A stretch of DNA of 64,000 bases from Arminella tubonensis (GCF_003240585.1 NZ_PCDP01000048.1:1-64000), one strand, 5' to 3'; counted from the first letter of the stretch, positions 16,427 through 25,755 are shown. A program made the numbers and translations. The notes: generated by a model not told the origin, from the letters alone.

Positions 16427-17479
16427 GTGAAGAAGGCAGACAGTAGCAAAGGCAGCAATCCCCGCCCTGGAGAAGCCCAGAAACTGACGATGACGGAGGT
16501 TGCCAAATATGTCGGTGTCTCCGCGATGACGGTCTCGCGGGCCTTTCGACAGGATGCAAGTGTTTCGGAGGAAACCCGCAAGCGCATCATGGACGCCGTC
16601 GATGCGCTTGGCTATGTGCTCGATCAATCGGCGGGCAGCCTTTCCTCGCGCCGCACCGGCTTCATTGCTGCCCTCGTACCCTCGATCAACAATTCCAACT
16701 TCTCCGATACTGCACGTGGAATCACCGATGCACTCGACAATACAGGCCTGCAGCTCCTTCTCGGCTACACGGATTATTCTACGGAAAGAGAGGAGCAGCT
16801 GATCGAGTCGATGCTCCGTAGGCGCCCCGAAGGCATCATCCTGACCGGCGGATCGCATACGCAACGCGCGCGGCGCATGCTGGAAAATGCCGCTATTCCT
16901 GTCGTCGAAACCTGGGAGATCCCGGAAAGGCCGATCAACCATGTGGTCGGCTTTTCCAACAGCGAAGCAATGTCTCTTCTTGTCCGGGAACTCGCCGGCA
17001 AGGGCTATCGCAGGTTTGGCTATATCGGGGGGACAACTGCGCGCGACACGCGTGGCAGTCAACGCCGCAGTGGCTTCCTCAAAACCGTCGAGGAGCTGGG
17101 TCTCGGTGTTGGACGGCTGATTTCCTTCGGCGTTCCGCCGATTAGCATGGAACAAGGCGCCCAGGCGATCATCAGCATGTTGGAGCGCTGGCCCGACACG
17201 GAAGTCGTCCTGTGCGTTTCCGATCTTTCCGCCTTCGGCGCAATCATGGAATGTCGCCGTCGCGGCATGCGCGTTCCCGAAGACATTGCGATTGCCGGCT
17301 TCGGCGACTACGAGATCTCATCTATCTGCCATCCGCGGATTACGACGATCAACGTCGATTGCTACGGCATCGGAAAACAGGCTGCGGCCCGCCTCCTTGA
17401 TGCCTTGCAAACCGGTGATGCTGTCCGCAACGAGATCACCCTGACCAGCTACAAGGTCGTGCTCCGCGAGAGCACCTGA
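16427..17479 (+). CDS. LacI-family regulator of the idonate/gluconate regulon (GntR/IdnR-like)
   Basis: A 350-residue repressor with a LacI helix-turn-helix (TMTEVAKYVGVSAMTVSRAF, residues about 21-40) and a sugar-binding core (GFIAALVPSINNSNFSDTARGI). The start is GTG at 16427 with GGAGG upstream. E. coli GntR and IdnR, which belong to this family, bind ATGTTA-N4-TAACAT. Exactly that palindrome occurs upstream of the genes at 19491/19629 and 21948, and a near match precedes 16165. It therefore probably controls the whole block 15236-26088, with a sugar acid as inducer. Confidence 0.87.
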   Translation: MKKADSSKGSNPRPGEAQKLTMTEVAKYVGVSAMTVSRAFRQDASVSEETRKRIMDAVDALGYVLDQSAGSLSSRRTGFIAALVPSINNSNFSDTARGITDALDNTGLQLLLGYTDYSTEREEQLIESMLRRRPEGIILTGGSHTQRARRMLENAAIPVVETWEIPERPINHVVGFSNSEAMSLLVRELAGKGYRRFGYIGGTTARDTRGSQRRSGFLKTVEELGLGVGRLISFGVPPISMEQGAQAIISMLERWPDTEVVLCVSDLSAFGAIMECRRRGMRVPEDIAIAGFGDYEISSICHPRITTINVDCYGIGKQAAARLLDALQTGDAVRNEITLTSYKVVLREST

Positions 17480-17507
17480 TCATTGCCGGTCGACAGGGCC
17501 GATCCTT

Positions 17508-18539
17508 TCAAAACGCGATCTGCACCTTCATGGATTTACTTCGGTCGTTTGCCGCTTCGAAGGCAGCAACCGTATCCTCCAGTGCGAAGACTCCGGTCAA
17601 CAGGGGCTTGAGGTCAACTCGCCTTTGATTGATGAGATCAACGGCAAGCGCAAACTCCCCGTGAAAACGGAACGTGCCGCGCATTTCTATTTCCTTGGAC
17701 ACGATCATGTTCTGCGGAATGGCGATATCCCCACCGAGGCCCAATTGCACAAGAACGGCGCGTGGCGCCAATGCCTCCAGTCCGGTGCGGACCGCCCGCT
17801 CGTTGCCGGATGCCTCGAACATCACATCGAAGGTTCCCTTGTTGGCACCATATGCAGCCAGCTCTTCGGGATGCGCGGCAACGTTGATGGTGCGATCGGC
17901 ACCCACTATGCGGGCGAGTTCCAGAACACGGTCCACGACATCTGTTGCGACGATTTCCCGCGCACCATGGGCGCGTGCTGCAATGATCGCCAACGCTCCG
18001 ATCGGGCCGCAGCCGGTCACGAGGACCCGCTTGCCAAGCAATGAGCCCGCGCGATTGACTGCATGCAACGTTACCGCGAAGGGCTCGGCAAAGGCGGCTT
18101 CATGAATGCTGATGCCTTCGACTACTCGATGGCATTGCCAGCTCTCCGCCACGAGACGTTGCCGAAATGCGCCCTGAATGTGCGGCATCGGCATGGCACT
18201 GCCGTAGAAGCGCATGTTGAGGCAATGATTCTGTTGGCCCCTGAGGCAATACTGGCAGTGGTTGCAGGGCCGGCTCGGCGAGACCGCAACTCTATCACCA
18301 ACAGCAAGGCCGCCCACGCCCACGCCCACCGCCTTGACGGTCCCTGCGACCTCGTGGCCGAGGATCATCGGTTCGCGAAGACGGATGGCGCCAAAGCCGC
18401 CGTGATTGTAGTAATGAAGGTCGGAGCCACAGATGCCGCCGACCTCTATGGCGACTTCGACCTGCCCCGACCCCGCGATTTCCGCGTCACGCTCTTCGAT
18501 GCGCAGATCCTTGGCAGCATGGATGACAATGGCTTTCAT
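17508..18539 (-). CDS. idnD: L-idonate 5-dehydrogenase
   Basis: A 343-residue zinc-dependent medium-chain dehydrogenase. The catalytic zinc site shows Cys37 in GGICGSD and GHE at 61-63. The structural zinc cysteines are C92, C95, C98 and C106 in CNHCQYCLRGQQNHC. HYYNHGGFG after the first Cys, GAFRQRL and the TGCGPIGAL cofactor loop resemble IdnD. It oxidises L-idonate to 5-ketogluconate. The ATG at 18539 has AAGGAT upstream; the longer frame to 18713 overlaps the upstream gene and is spurious. It sits 10 bp after the 2-hydroxyacid dehydrogenase gene, so the two form an operon driven from the operator at 19523. Confidence 0.85.
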   Translation of the reverse strand: MKAIVIHAAKDLRIEERDAEIAGSGQVEVAIEVGGICGSDLHYYNHGGFGAIRLREPMILGHEVAGTVKAVGVGVGGLAVGDRVAVSPSRPCNHCQYCLRGQQNHCLNMRFYGSAMPMPHIQGAFRQRLVAESWQCHRVVEGISIHEAAFAEPFAVTLHAVNRAGSLLGKRVLVTGCGPIGALAIIAARAHGAREIVATDVVDRVLELARIVGADRTINVAAHPEELAAYGANKGTFDVMFEASGNERAVRTGLEALAPRAVLVQLGLGGDIAIPQNMIVSKEIEMRGTFRFHGEFALAVDLINQRRVDLKPLLTGVFALEDTVAAFEAANDRSKSMKVQIAF

Positions 18540-18549
18540 CGCGATATCC

Positions 18550-19491
18550 TTAAACGACCGGTGTCGGAAGTGGGCGCCCTTCAAAATGCGCGGCGAGATT
18601 GTCGCGCGCAAGCTGGCCCATAGCTTTGCGGGTTTCAATCGTACCGGATCCATGATGCGGATGCAGCACGACATTCTCCATGGCGTAGAAACGGGGATCG
18701 ATGTTCGGCTCATTCAGGAATACATCGAGGCCGGCGGCCTGTATCGAGCCATTCCGAAGAGCTGTGATCAGCGCCTCCTCATCCACCGTAGAGCCGCGCG
18801 AGACGTTGATGAAAATACCCTTGGGACCAAGCGCTGAGAGAACCTCGCCGTCGACCAACGCCTTCGTCGCCTCGCCGCCCGGCACGATGACGATGAGAAA
18901 ATCGGCCCATCGTGCCAGAACGGCCAAATCCGGCTCGAACGCATATGGCAGTTCGCGGCGCCTATTGCGCGCAAAATAGGCGATTTCGCAGCCAAAGGCC
19001 GTCGCCCTCTTCGCCATCGCTTGGCCGATGCGGCCCATTCCGGCGATAGCCAGCTTCTTGCCGGACACTCTGGTGACAAGTGGCATTGCCACCTTCCCCC
19101 ATTGCCCCTCCCGCACGAAGCGATCGGCCTGAGGGATGTGCCGGGCGGTGGCAAGCAGCAAGGCGATCCCGATATCGGCCACATCATCCGTCAGCACGTC
19201 AGGCGTGTTGGTGACACGGATGCTACGCCCTCGCGCATAGGAAAGGTCAATCGCGTCCGTGCCGACCCCATAGCATGAGACGATCTCAAGCCTTGGCAAT
19301 TGGCGCATCAACTCGGCCGAAGCACCGAGTTCTCCGCGGGTCGCTATGGCGCGAACCGTGGCGCCGACATCGGCTAGCAAACGTTGCTTGTCAGGCGTCT
19401 CCCATAGGCGGTGGACGGTATAGTTTGCCTCCAGATCCACCATGTCCCATTCCGGATAGGCTCCGGTCATCAGGATTTCCACCTTGGACAT
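18550..19491 (-). CDS. D-2-hydroxyacid dehydrogenase (ketogluconate/hydroxypyruvate reductase-like)
   Basis: A 313-residue NAD(P)-dependent enzyme with GMGRIGQ (151-157) and the catalytic triad Arg232 (NVSRGS), Glu261 (LNEPN) and His280 (PHHGSG). The family includes GhrB-type glyoxylate, hydroxypyruvate and 2-ketogluconate reductases; the context of sugar-acid enzymes favours a ketogluconate or hydroxypyruvate reductase. The start at 19491 follows GGAGGA. It diverges from idnO, and the perfect operator palindrome at 19522-19539 lies between them, 31 bp from this start. Confidence 0.83.
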   Translation of the reverse strand: MSKVEILMTGAYPEWDMVDLEANYTVHRLWETPDKQRLLADVGATVRAIATRGELGASAELMRQLPRLEIVSCYGVGTDAIDLSYARGRSIRVTNTPDVLTDDVADIGIALLLATARHIPQADRFVREGQWGKVAMPLVTRVSGKKLAIAGMGRIGQAMAKRATAFGCEIAYFARNRRRELPYAFEPDLAVLARWADFLIVIVPGGEATKALVDGEVLSALGPKGIFINVSRGSTVDEEALITALRNGSIQAAGLDVFLNEPNIDPRFYAMENVVLHPHHGSGTIETRKAMGQLARDNLAAHFEGRPLPTPVV

Positions 19492-19521
19492 TGTTCCTCC
19501 ACCCGTATTTTGTCGATTGAT

Positions 19522-19539
19522 TATGTTATCGATAACATA
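19522..19539. promoter_or_regulatory. Perfect GntR/IdnR-type operator between divergent genes
   Basis: TATGTTATCGATAACATA is an 18-bp perfect palindrome containing ATGTTA-N4-TAACAT, the consensus known for E. coli GntR/IdnR. It sits between the 2-hydroxyacid dehydrogenase gene (start 19491) and idnO (start 19629) and can control both directions. Confidence 0.8.
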
Positions 19540-19628
19540 TATTCCGGCTGTGGGATGTCAAGAGGCGCCGGGTGTGGCACAGTGGAGCCCCGCCGCAGGC
19601 CGGACCAGACTGGAGGACGTATTTTTAG

Positions 19629-20393
19629 ATGACGAAACTGTTCGATTTGACGGGACGCCGGGCACTGATCACCGGATCGAGTCAGGGGATTGGCTATGCG
19701 CTGGCCGAGGGCCTGGCACAGCACGGCGCCGAAGTAATCATCAACGGCCGCACGGTGGAAGCGGTGGAGCGCGCCGTCGAAACCCTGAACATGAAGGGCT
19801 TTTCTGCACACCCGGCAATCTTCGACGTGACGAAAAAGGACGCTGCCGATCAGGGTGTCGCCGCCATCGAAAAAGGCATCGGCGCTATCGACATCCTTAT
19901 CAACAATGCAGGAATGCAATTCCGCTCGCCCCTGGAGGAGTTTCCAGCCGACAAGTGGGAGCTCTTGCTGACCACCAATATATCGAGTGTCTTCTATGTC
20001 GGCCAGGCCGTGGCCAAAGGGATGATCTGTCGCAAGGAAGGCAAGATCATCAACATCGCTTCGGTCCAGAGCGAATTGGCTCGCCCGGGCATCGCGCCCT
20101 ACACGGCAACCAAAGGTGCCGTGCGCAACCTGACACGCGGGATGTGCGCCGACTGGGCGAAATATGGCTTGCAGATCAACGCGATCGCCCCAGGCTACTT
20201 CAAGACGCCGCTCAATCAAGCGCTGGTCGACAATCCGGAATTCTCGTCGTGGCTGGAGAAGCGGACACCGGCAGGCCGCTGGGGGAATGTCGAGGAGCTG
20301 ATCGGTGCTGCCGTTTTCCTATCCGGAAGGGCCTCATCTTTCATCAACGGGCACACGCTCTATGTCGATGGCGGCATCACCACCTGTCTTTGA
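19629..20393 (+). CDS. idnO: Gluconate 5-dehydrogenase (5-keto-D-gluconate reductase)
   Basis: A 254-residue short-chain dehydrogenase with cofactor motif TGSSQGIG (15-22), NNAG (92-95) and catalytic Ser145, Tyr158 and Lys162 (YTATK). The sequence FDLTGRRALITGSSQGIGYA and the C-terminal HTLYVDGGITT are typical of IdnO/Gno. It reduces 5-ketogluconate to gluconate, the step after IdnD. GGAGGA precedes the ATG with a slightly long spacer. It leads an operon with gluconokinase and the 6PGDH-like gene. Confidence 0.87.
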   Translation: MTKLFDLTGRRALITGSSQGIGYALAEGLAQHGAEVIINGRTVEAVERAVETLNMKGFSAHPAIFDVTKKDAADQGVAAIEKGIGAIDILINNAGMQFRSPLEEFPADKWELLLTTNISSVFYVGQAVAKGMICRKEGKIINIASVQSELARPGIAPYTATKGAVRNLTRGMCADWAKYGLQINAIAPGYFKTPLNQALVDNPEFSSWLEKRTPAGRWGNVEELIGAAVFLSGRASSFINGHTLYVDGGITTCL

Positions 20394-20406
20394 GGCCGAG
20401 AGCGCA

Positions 20407-20961
20407 ATGTCTCCTGAAAGTGCCAATTCGTCGTTTGCAATTGTTGTCATGGGGGTCAGCGGAAGCGGCAAGTCTACCGTTGGGGAATGCCTGGCGGAGC
20501 TGAGCGGCGCGCCCTTTGTGGAAGGCGACCACCTTCATCCGGCGGAGAATGTCGAGAAGATGGCTCGGGGCTTTCCCCTGACAGACGAAGACCGCATGCC
20601 GTGGCTGGACCGGATTGGCATCGTAATAAAAGAGGCGCTCGGTATCGGAAGAGGCGCGGTTATTTCCTGTTCCTCCCTCAAGCGGGCATACCGGGACAGG
20701 TTACGGCATGCGGCAGACGGACGGCTCGCCTTTGTTTTCCTCGATGGACCACGCGAGGTCCTGCTGTCACGGATGGGCGCGCGCCACGATCACTTCATGC
20801 CGGTCTCGCTATTGGACAGCCAACTGCAGACGCTGGAACTTCCGGTAGGCGAACCGGATGTCGTGAGCATCAGCATCGACAATTCACTGGAACGGATCGT
20901 CTATCTCGCCCGTGATGGCCTTGAAAATATAGTCTTATTGGGAGAAAAACATGCAGGATGA
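20407..20961 (+). CDS. idnK: Gluconokinase
   Basis: A 184-residue kinase with P-loop GVSGSGKST (16-24), followed by the family features FVEGDHLHP and DEDRMPWLDRI, the SCSSLKRAYRDRLR segment and RxxHFMP. It phosphorylates gluconate to 6-phosphogluconate for the Entner-Doudoroff or pentose phosphate route. It starts at ATG 20407, 14 bp after idnO; the open frame from 20305 overlaps idnO and is not used. Its end overlaps the next gene by 11 bp. Whether it is better called gntK or idnK is arbitrary. Confidence 0.87.
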   Translation: MSPESANSSFAIVVMGVSGSGKSTVGECLAELSGAPFVEGDHLHPAENVEKMARGFPLTDEDRMPWLDRIGIVIKEALGIGRGAVISCSSLKRAYRDRLRHAADGRLAFVFLDGPREVLLSRMGARHDHFMPVSLLDSQLQTLELPVGEPDVVSISIDNSLERIVYLARDGLENIVLLGEKHAG

Positions 20962-21844
20962 CCAAAGGGCAAATGTCGCCGTCATTGGTGCTGGGATCAT
21001 GGGTACGGCGATCGTCACGCGATTGATCGAAACCGGGCATCGCGTCCACGTCTTCGATCTGGATCCCGGGAAAATCGCGGCCCTGCAGGCCAAGGGCGCC
21101 AGCCCGGCAAGCTCTGCAGAAGAAGCCGTTTCAAAGTCCGAATTCTGCATCCTCAGCCTCAACCACGCGGATATCGTCCGCGCCGTGGTTTTCGGCGAGA
21201 AAAGCGTGGCGGCTTCGGCAAATGCTGACAAGGTGCTGATCGACATGTCTTCCATCGATCCTGCCGAGACGGCCGACATGGCGGCGCGCCTTGAACGTAA
21301 GACGGGTATGGTGTGGGTGGATTGCCCGTTGTCGGGCGGTGTTCCCGGCGCGCTTTGCGGGAAATTGACGATCATGGCTGGCGGTCGCGAGGTGGATTTC
21401 GAGCGGGCCCGCAAGGTGATGCAACATCTCTCCGCCAATTATACGCTGATGGGCGCGTCCGGCGCAGGGCAGACCACCAAGCTAATCAATCAGCTTTTTT
21501 GCGCGGTGCTGTTTCAGGCGGTTGCCGAGGCGGTCAAACTTGCCGAAGCCGGTGGCGTCGACCCGACGGCAATCCCTGCGGCCCTTGCCGGCGGTAGGGC
21601 CGATAGTCGGATTCTGCAGGAATTCATGCAAAAATTCGCAGCCCGCGATTTCTCGCCCACGGGGCGCATCGACAATATGCTGAAGGATTTGGATTCGCTG
21701 CAGGCCTTCGCCCTCAAGACGAAGACGCCGCTGCCAATGACGGGCTCGGTAGTGGAGATCCATCGCCTCCTCTGCGCAGCCGGGCTCGGCGCCAGGGACT
21801 CCGCCGAGATGATGAGGCTGCTCGACGGTTTTCCTGCCGATTGA
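20951..21844 (+). CDS. 6-phosphogluconate/3-hydroxyisobutyrate dehydrogenase-family NAD-binding protein
   Basis: A 297-residue beta-hydroxyacid dehydrogenase. The N-terminal motif is VIGAGIMGTAIV (11-22), followed by the substrate signature region DCPLSGGVPGA (the family has APVSGG) and the catalytic Lys in GAGQTTKLINQ. Known members reduce tartronate or succinate semialdehyde or oxidise 3-hydroxyisobutyrate. Here it overlaps gluconokinase by 11 bp, so it should act on an intermediate of the sugar-acid route, but the substrate is not evident. The operator of the following transporter genes starts 52 bp after its stop. Confidence 0.8.
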   Translation: MQDDQRANVAVIGAGIMGTAIVTRLIETGHRVHVFDLDPGKIAALQAKGASPASSAEEAVSKSEFCILSLNHADIVRAVVFGEKSVAASANADKVLIDMSSIDPAETADMAARLERKTGMVWVDCPLSGGVPGALCGKLTIMAGGREVDFERARKVMQHLSANYTLMGASGAGQTTKLINQLFCAVLFQAVAEAVKLAEAGGVDPTAIPAALAGGRADSRILQEFMQKFAARDFSPTGRIDNMLKDLDSLQAFALKTKTPLPMTGSVVEIHRLLCAAGLGARDSAEMMRLLDGFPAD

Positions 21845-21895
21845 TGCGCCGATATTCGAATTTCGCCTCGGCATTCTTTTTACTTGCATCAAATA

Positions 21896-21911
21896 ATGTT
21901 ATCGATAACAT
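21896..21911. promoter_or_regulatory. Perfect GntR/IdnR-type operator before the sugar ABC transporter
   Basis: ATGTTATCGATAACAT is identical to the core of the site at 19523. It ends 36 bp before the GTG of the ATPase gene at 21948, so the transporter belongs to the same regulon. Confidence 0.8.
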
Positions 21912-21947
21912 ACAGGGTCAGGAACGCGCGCTTTGGGAGGAGCAACG

Positions 21948-23444
21948 GTGTCAACACATGAACTGCTGGAGTTCCGGTCGATCACGAAAAGCTTTGGTGG
22001 TACGCAAGCTCTTTGCGATGTCTCCATGGATTTGCGCGAGGGAGAGATTCTGGCGCTACTGGGTGAAAATGGTGCTGGCAAGTCCACCCTCATCAAGACC
22101 CTTGCCGGCATCTACAAGCCGGATACCGGCGAAATCCTCTTTCGTGGCCAACCTTATCATCATCGCCCGTCCAAGCCGAATGAACGCCAACCCGTGGCCT
22201 TCATTCACCAGGATCTCGGCCTGATTGAATGGATGAGCGTCGGCGAAAACATGGGCCTCGCCCAGGGTTTCTCGAAGCGCCGTGGCCTTATAGACTGGAG
22301 CCGAACGGAGGCGCGCGCCAAGGAAGCCCTGAAGTTGGTCGGCTGTGACTTCGATCCAACGACCCGGATCTCCGCCCTCACCCGGACGGAGAAATCGCTT
22401 GTCGCCATCGCCCGTGCACTCGCTGTAGAAGCTGATGTCCTCGTGCTGGACGAGCCGACCGCAAGTCTGCCCGCCGACGAAGTCGGCCGCCTTTTCGATG
22501 CTGTCCGGCCGCTTAGGGATCGCGGCGTCGGCATGATCTATGTCTCCCACCGACTTGACGAAATCTTCCGCATCGCCGACCGGGTCGCGGTGTTGCGCGA
22601 CGGAAGTCTCGTGGGTCAGAAGCCGGTGGCCGAGACCACGCCGGACGAACTGGTCACCATGATTATCGGCCGCAGCAGCAATGAGCTGTTTTCCAAGACG
22701 CACGCCGCCCCGGGCAAAGCCATCGTTAAGGTTCGCGACCTCGCCTGCACCGGCACGGGTCCGGTTTCGTTCGACATCAGGCGAGGCGAGCTTCTGGGGC
22801 TGGCCGGCCTTCGCGGCGCCGGCCAGGAATTGATTGGTCGCGCCCTGTTCGGTTGCGAACCCTTCACAGGCACGATTACGCTCAACGACGACATCCCGGA
22901 TCTCTCCAGCCCGCGGGCAGCGATGGCGTCGGGCGTCGGCCTGATCGCGCGCGATCGCACGGAGGAATCCGTCGCCCTTTCGCTTTCCATCCGCGAGAAT
23001 ACGTATATCAATCCGGGCGCCATGGGTCGCCGGCTTCTGTCCTTCCTGTCGCCACGGCGCGAGGCTGGCCAAGCCTATGCCATCGGCCAGTCCGTCGGCT
23101 TGCGCCCAAACGATCCGGACTTGCCCGTGGAGGCCTTATCCGGCGGCAATCAACAAAAGGTGGTGGTCGGCCGCTGGCTGGCAACGGGTCGAAAGCTGCT
23201 CGTTGCAGAAGACCCAACCGCGGGGGTCGATGTCGGAGCCCGCGCCGATATCTACCGCCTTATAGCACGCGCGCTCGATGCGGGCCTCGCCGTCGTTGTC
23301 GTCTCCACCGATTTCGAAGAGATCGCCCACATCTGCCACCGTGCGCTTGTCTTCTCGCGCGGCAAAATCGTCAGCGAGCTGACCGGGAATGCATTGACGA
23401 CGCAGACAGTCATCACCGCTGCGTCCGCATCCGAAGCCGCATGA
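21948..23444 (+). CDS. Sugar ABC transporter double ATP-binding protein, RbsA type
   Basis: A 498-residue protein with two nucleotide-binding halves. The first has a good Walker A (GENGAGKST) and Walker B (VLVLDEPTASLP), but its signature is degenerate: ALTRTEKSLVAIARAL where LSxGQ is expected. The second half has GLRGAGQELIGR in place of Walker A, normal for the family. It has a good signature LSGGNQQKVVVGRWL and an unusual Walker B, VAEDPTAGVD, with the order Glu-Asp rather than Asp-Glu. The start is GTG at 21948 with GGGAGG seven bases upstream. It powers import through the permease encoded at 23463, with the binding protein encoded at 24558. Confidence 0.85.
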   Translation: MSTHELLEFRSITKSFGGTQALCDVSMDLREGEILALLGENGAGKSTLIKTLAGIYKPDTGEILFRGQPYHHRPSKPNERQPVAFIHQDLGLIEWMSVGENMGLAQGFSKRRGLIDWSRTEARAKEALKLVGCDFDPTTRISALTRTEKSLVAIARALAVEADVLVLDEPTASLPADEVGRLFDAVRPLRDRGVGMIYVSHRLDEIFRIADRVAVLRDGSLVGQKPVAETTPDELVTMIIGRSSNELFSKTHAAPGKAIVKVRDLACTGTGPVSFDIRRGELLGLAGLRGAGQELIGRALFGCEPFTGTITLNDDIPDLSSPRAAMASGVGLIARDRTEESVALSLSIRENTYINPGAMGRRLLSFLSPRREAGQAYAIGQSVGLRPNDPDLPVEALSGGNQQKVVVGRWLATGRKLLVAEDPTAGVDVGARADIYRLIARALDAGLAVVVVSTDFEEIAHICHRALVFSRGKIVSELTGNALTTQTVITAASASEAA

Positions 23445-23462
23445 AGCACCAGGAGAAAAACC

Positions 23463-24503
23463 ATGCAATCCATTGAGTCTACGGCGCTTGAGCCAACCAA
23501 AAGCGAAATGGCCGGGCTTTCAACCGGGCAGAAGATTGGGCGGCTCATTCCAGCCTACGGGCTGGTTATCCTGACAGTCTGCCTGATCCTGCTGTTTTCC
23601 ATCCTGCTGCCCAGCACCTTCCCGACAGTCCTGAATGTCCGTTCGATCGTATCCGACAAGGCGATCATCGCGCTTCTATCGTTAGCAGCCATGATCCCGA
23701 TGGCATCCGGGCGTATTGATCTGACCGTAGGCTACGGCATCGTGCTCTGGCATATCCTGGCCATCAGCCTGCAGACATCCTACGGATTCCCTTGGCCAGT
23801 CGCGGTGCTTGTCGTGCTGACGCTCGGCGTCATTACAGGATTTCTCAACGGCCTTCTGGTCGAGGTTGCCAAGATCGACAGCTTCATCGCCACGCTTGGC
23901 ACCGGCACGGTTCTATATTCGTTGGCGCTCTGGCATACGGGCGGGCGACAGGTCGTTGGCATATTGCCGCAAGGCTTTTATGCGCTGAACGGGACAATGT
24001 TGTTCGGCCTGCCGATTACCGGCTTTTATGTGCTGGCGATCGCCATCTGCATGTGGATCGTGCTCGAATACCTGCCGATCGGCCGGTATCTCTACGCCAT
24101 CGGCGCCAATCCGAAGGCCGCCGCCCTCAACGGCATTCCCGTTCGCAAATTCGTCATTGGCGCCTTCGTTACCTCGGGGCTGCTTGCTGCGCTGACCGGC
24201 GTGCTTCTGGCCTCCAAACTTCGGATCGGCCAGGCAAGCGTCGGACTGGAATATCTGTTGCCGGCGCTGGTCGGTGCCTTTCTCGGCTCGACGACGATCA
24301 AGCCCGGCCGCGTAAACGTCTGGGGCACCTTGATCGGCGTCATCATATTGGCGGTCGGCATTTCCGGCATCCAACAGTTCGGTGGGTCATTCTTTGTCGA
24401 ACCGCTGTTCAATGGCGTGACCCTGCTCGTTGCCATCGGCATCGCAGGCTACGCTCAACGCAAGCGCGGCGCGGTGAGGAGGACCACCGCGACGCCCAAG
24501 TAA
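23463..24503 (+). CDS. Sugar ABC transporter permease, RbsC type
   Basis: A 346-residue BPD_transp_2 permease with about nine membrane segments. Landmarks are MASGRIDLTVGYGI (about 80-93, equivalent to the IDLSVG motif), GFLNGLLVEVAKIDSFIATLG, and GAFLGSTTIKPGRVNVWGT near the end. AGGAG precedes the ATG at 23463. The gene lies between the ATPase and binding-protein genes in a regulon for sugar acids or the sugar that yields them. Confidence 0.88.
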   Translation: MQSIESTALEPTKSEMAGLSTGQKIGRLIPAYGLVILTVCLILLFSILLPSTFPTVLNVRSIVSDKAIIALLSLAAMIPMASGRIDLTVGYGIVLWHILAISLQTSYGFPWPVAVLVVLTLGVITGFLNGLLVEVAKIDSFIATLGTGTVLYSLALWHTGGRQVVGILPQGFYALNGTMLFGLPITGFYVLAIAICMWIVLEYLPIGRYLYAIGANPKAAALNGIPVRKFVIGAFVTSGLLAALTGVLLASKLRIGQASVGLEYLLPALVGAFLGSTTIKPGRVNVWGTLIGVIILAVGISGIQQFGGSFFVEPLFNGVTLLVAIGIAGYAQRKRGAVRRTTATPK

Positions 24504-24557
24504 ACCACATCAATATCAAGCCGACGTCCAGCACGAAATCCAATGGAGGAGTAGAGC

Positions 24558-25655
24558 ATGAAACGCAGAACGATGTTGCAGGCAGCCGTGGCGGCCATGG
24601 CGCTTATGATGAGCGTGCCGGCATTTGCCGATCCTATGGCGGACGCCAAGGCGGTCGTGGAGAAATACGCATCCAAGGCGAGCACCTGGGACGGCCCGAC
24701 CACAGGCCCGAAGGCCGCCGAGGGAAAGAAGATCGTCATACTTGCCGCCGACATGAAGAACGGCGGCATTCTTGGCGTCGTCAATGGAATTCAGGAAGCG
24801 GCAAGCGCGACAGGCTGGACGGTGACTACGCTCGATGGCGCCGGTTCGATCGGCGGCCGCACGGCTGCATTCGGACAGGCGATGGCCTTGAAGCCCGACG
24901 GCATCATCATCAACGGCTTCGACGCGATCGAACAGAAACCGGCTATGGAACAGGCCAAGGCCGCCGGAATCCCAATGGTTTCCTGGCACGCGGCATCAAA
25001 CGTTGGTCCCGTGCCGGAAGTGGGCGTCTTTGCGAACGTGACAACCGACGCCATGGAAGTGTCAAAATCGGCGGCCGACTGGGCCTTCGTCGATTCCGGC
25101 GGCAAGCCCGGCGTCATCATCTTCACCGACAGCACCTATGCGATTGCAATCGCCAAGGCCGACCGGATGAAGAAGGAGATTGAGAACCTCGGCGGCACCG
25201 TCCTCGAATATGTCGACACGCCCATTGCGGAAACATCGCAGCGCATGCCGCAGCTGACCACCTCGCTTCTCCAGAAATACGGAGACAAGTGGACGCATTC
25301 CCTGGCAATCAACGATCTGTATTTCGACTTCATGGGGCCATCACTTGCGTCAGCGGGAATTGCCGGCGACGGCAAGCCTGTCAATGTTGCGGCCGGCGAT
25401 GGCTCGGAGAGCGCCTATCAGCGTATTCGTGCCAAGCAGTACCAGACGGTAACGGTCGCCGAACCGCTTAATCTCCAGGGTTGGCAGCTTGTCGATGAGC
25501 TAAACCGCGCTTTTGCCGGCGCTCCATGGTCTGGCTATGTCTCGCCCCTGCACGTGGTCACATCCGCCAATGTCGAATTCGACGGTGGACCGAAGAACAG
25601 TTTCGACCCTGATAACGGCTACCGCGACCAGTACAAGAAAATCTGGGGCAAATAA
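24558..25655 (+). CDS. Sugar ABC transporter periplasmic binding protein
   Basis: A 365-residue ribose-type binding protein with a 24-residue signal peptide ending at VPAFA. KKIVILAADMKNGGILGVVNGIQEAA opens the first lobe, and PDGIIINGFDAIEQ and FTDSTYAIAIAKADRM follow. GGAGG lies upstream of the ATG at 24558. Strong expression is expected. The ligand is unknown; L-idonate, a ketogluconate or a parent sugar is inferred from the operon. A perfect hairpin directly after the stop (25666-25691) probably ends or trims the message. Confidence 0.87.
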   Translation: MKRRTMLQAAVAAMALMMSVPAFADPMADAKAVVEKYASKASTWDGPTTGPKAAEGKKIVILAADMKNGGILGVVNGIQEAASATGWTVTTLDGAGSIGGRTAAFGQAMALKPDGIIINGFDAIEQKPAMEQAKAAGIPMVSWHAASNVGPVPEVGVFANVTTDAMEVSKSAADWAFVDSGGKPGVIIFTDSTYAIAIAKADRMKKEIENLGGTVLEYVDTPIAETSQRMPQLTTSLLQKYGDKWTHSLAINDLYFDFMGPSLASAGIAGDGKPVNVAAGDGSESAYQRIRAKQYQTVTVAEPLNLQGWQLVDELNRAFAGAPWSGYVSPLHVVTSANVEFDGGPKNSFDPDNGYRDQYKKIWGK

Positions 25656-25665
25656 GGCCCCAAAA

Positions 25666-25691
25666 GGAGCGCAATTGGGTAATTGCGCTCC
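25666..25691 (+). terminator. Strong hairpin after the sugar binding-protein gene
   Basis: GGAGCGCAATT (25666-25676) is a perfect inverted repeat of AATTGCGCTCC (25681-25691) with a GGGT loop, followed by GGTTTCC. The T run is short, so it may be a stabiliser or a weak terminator; the small gene at 25756 could be reached by read-through. Confidence 0.6.
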
Positions 25692-25755
25692 GGTTTCCAT
25701 CGTCACTCCGATCGACGTCATTCCAGCTCGTGCGAGCTTTTGGGAGAGAGAGCCT

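Noticed and set aside
19484..20503. 339-codon plus-strand frame
   Set aside because: Out-of-frame shadow of idnO and gluconokinase.
23792..25183. 463-codon plus-strand frame
   Set aside because: Arg-rich out-of-frame shadow across the permease and binding-protein genes.
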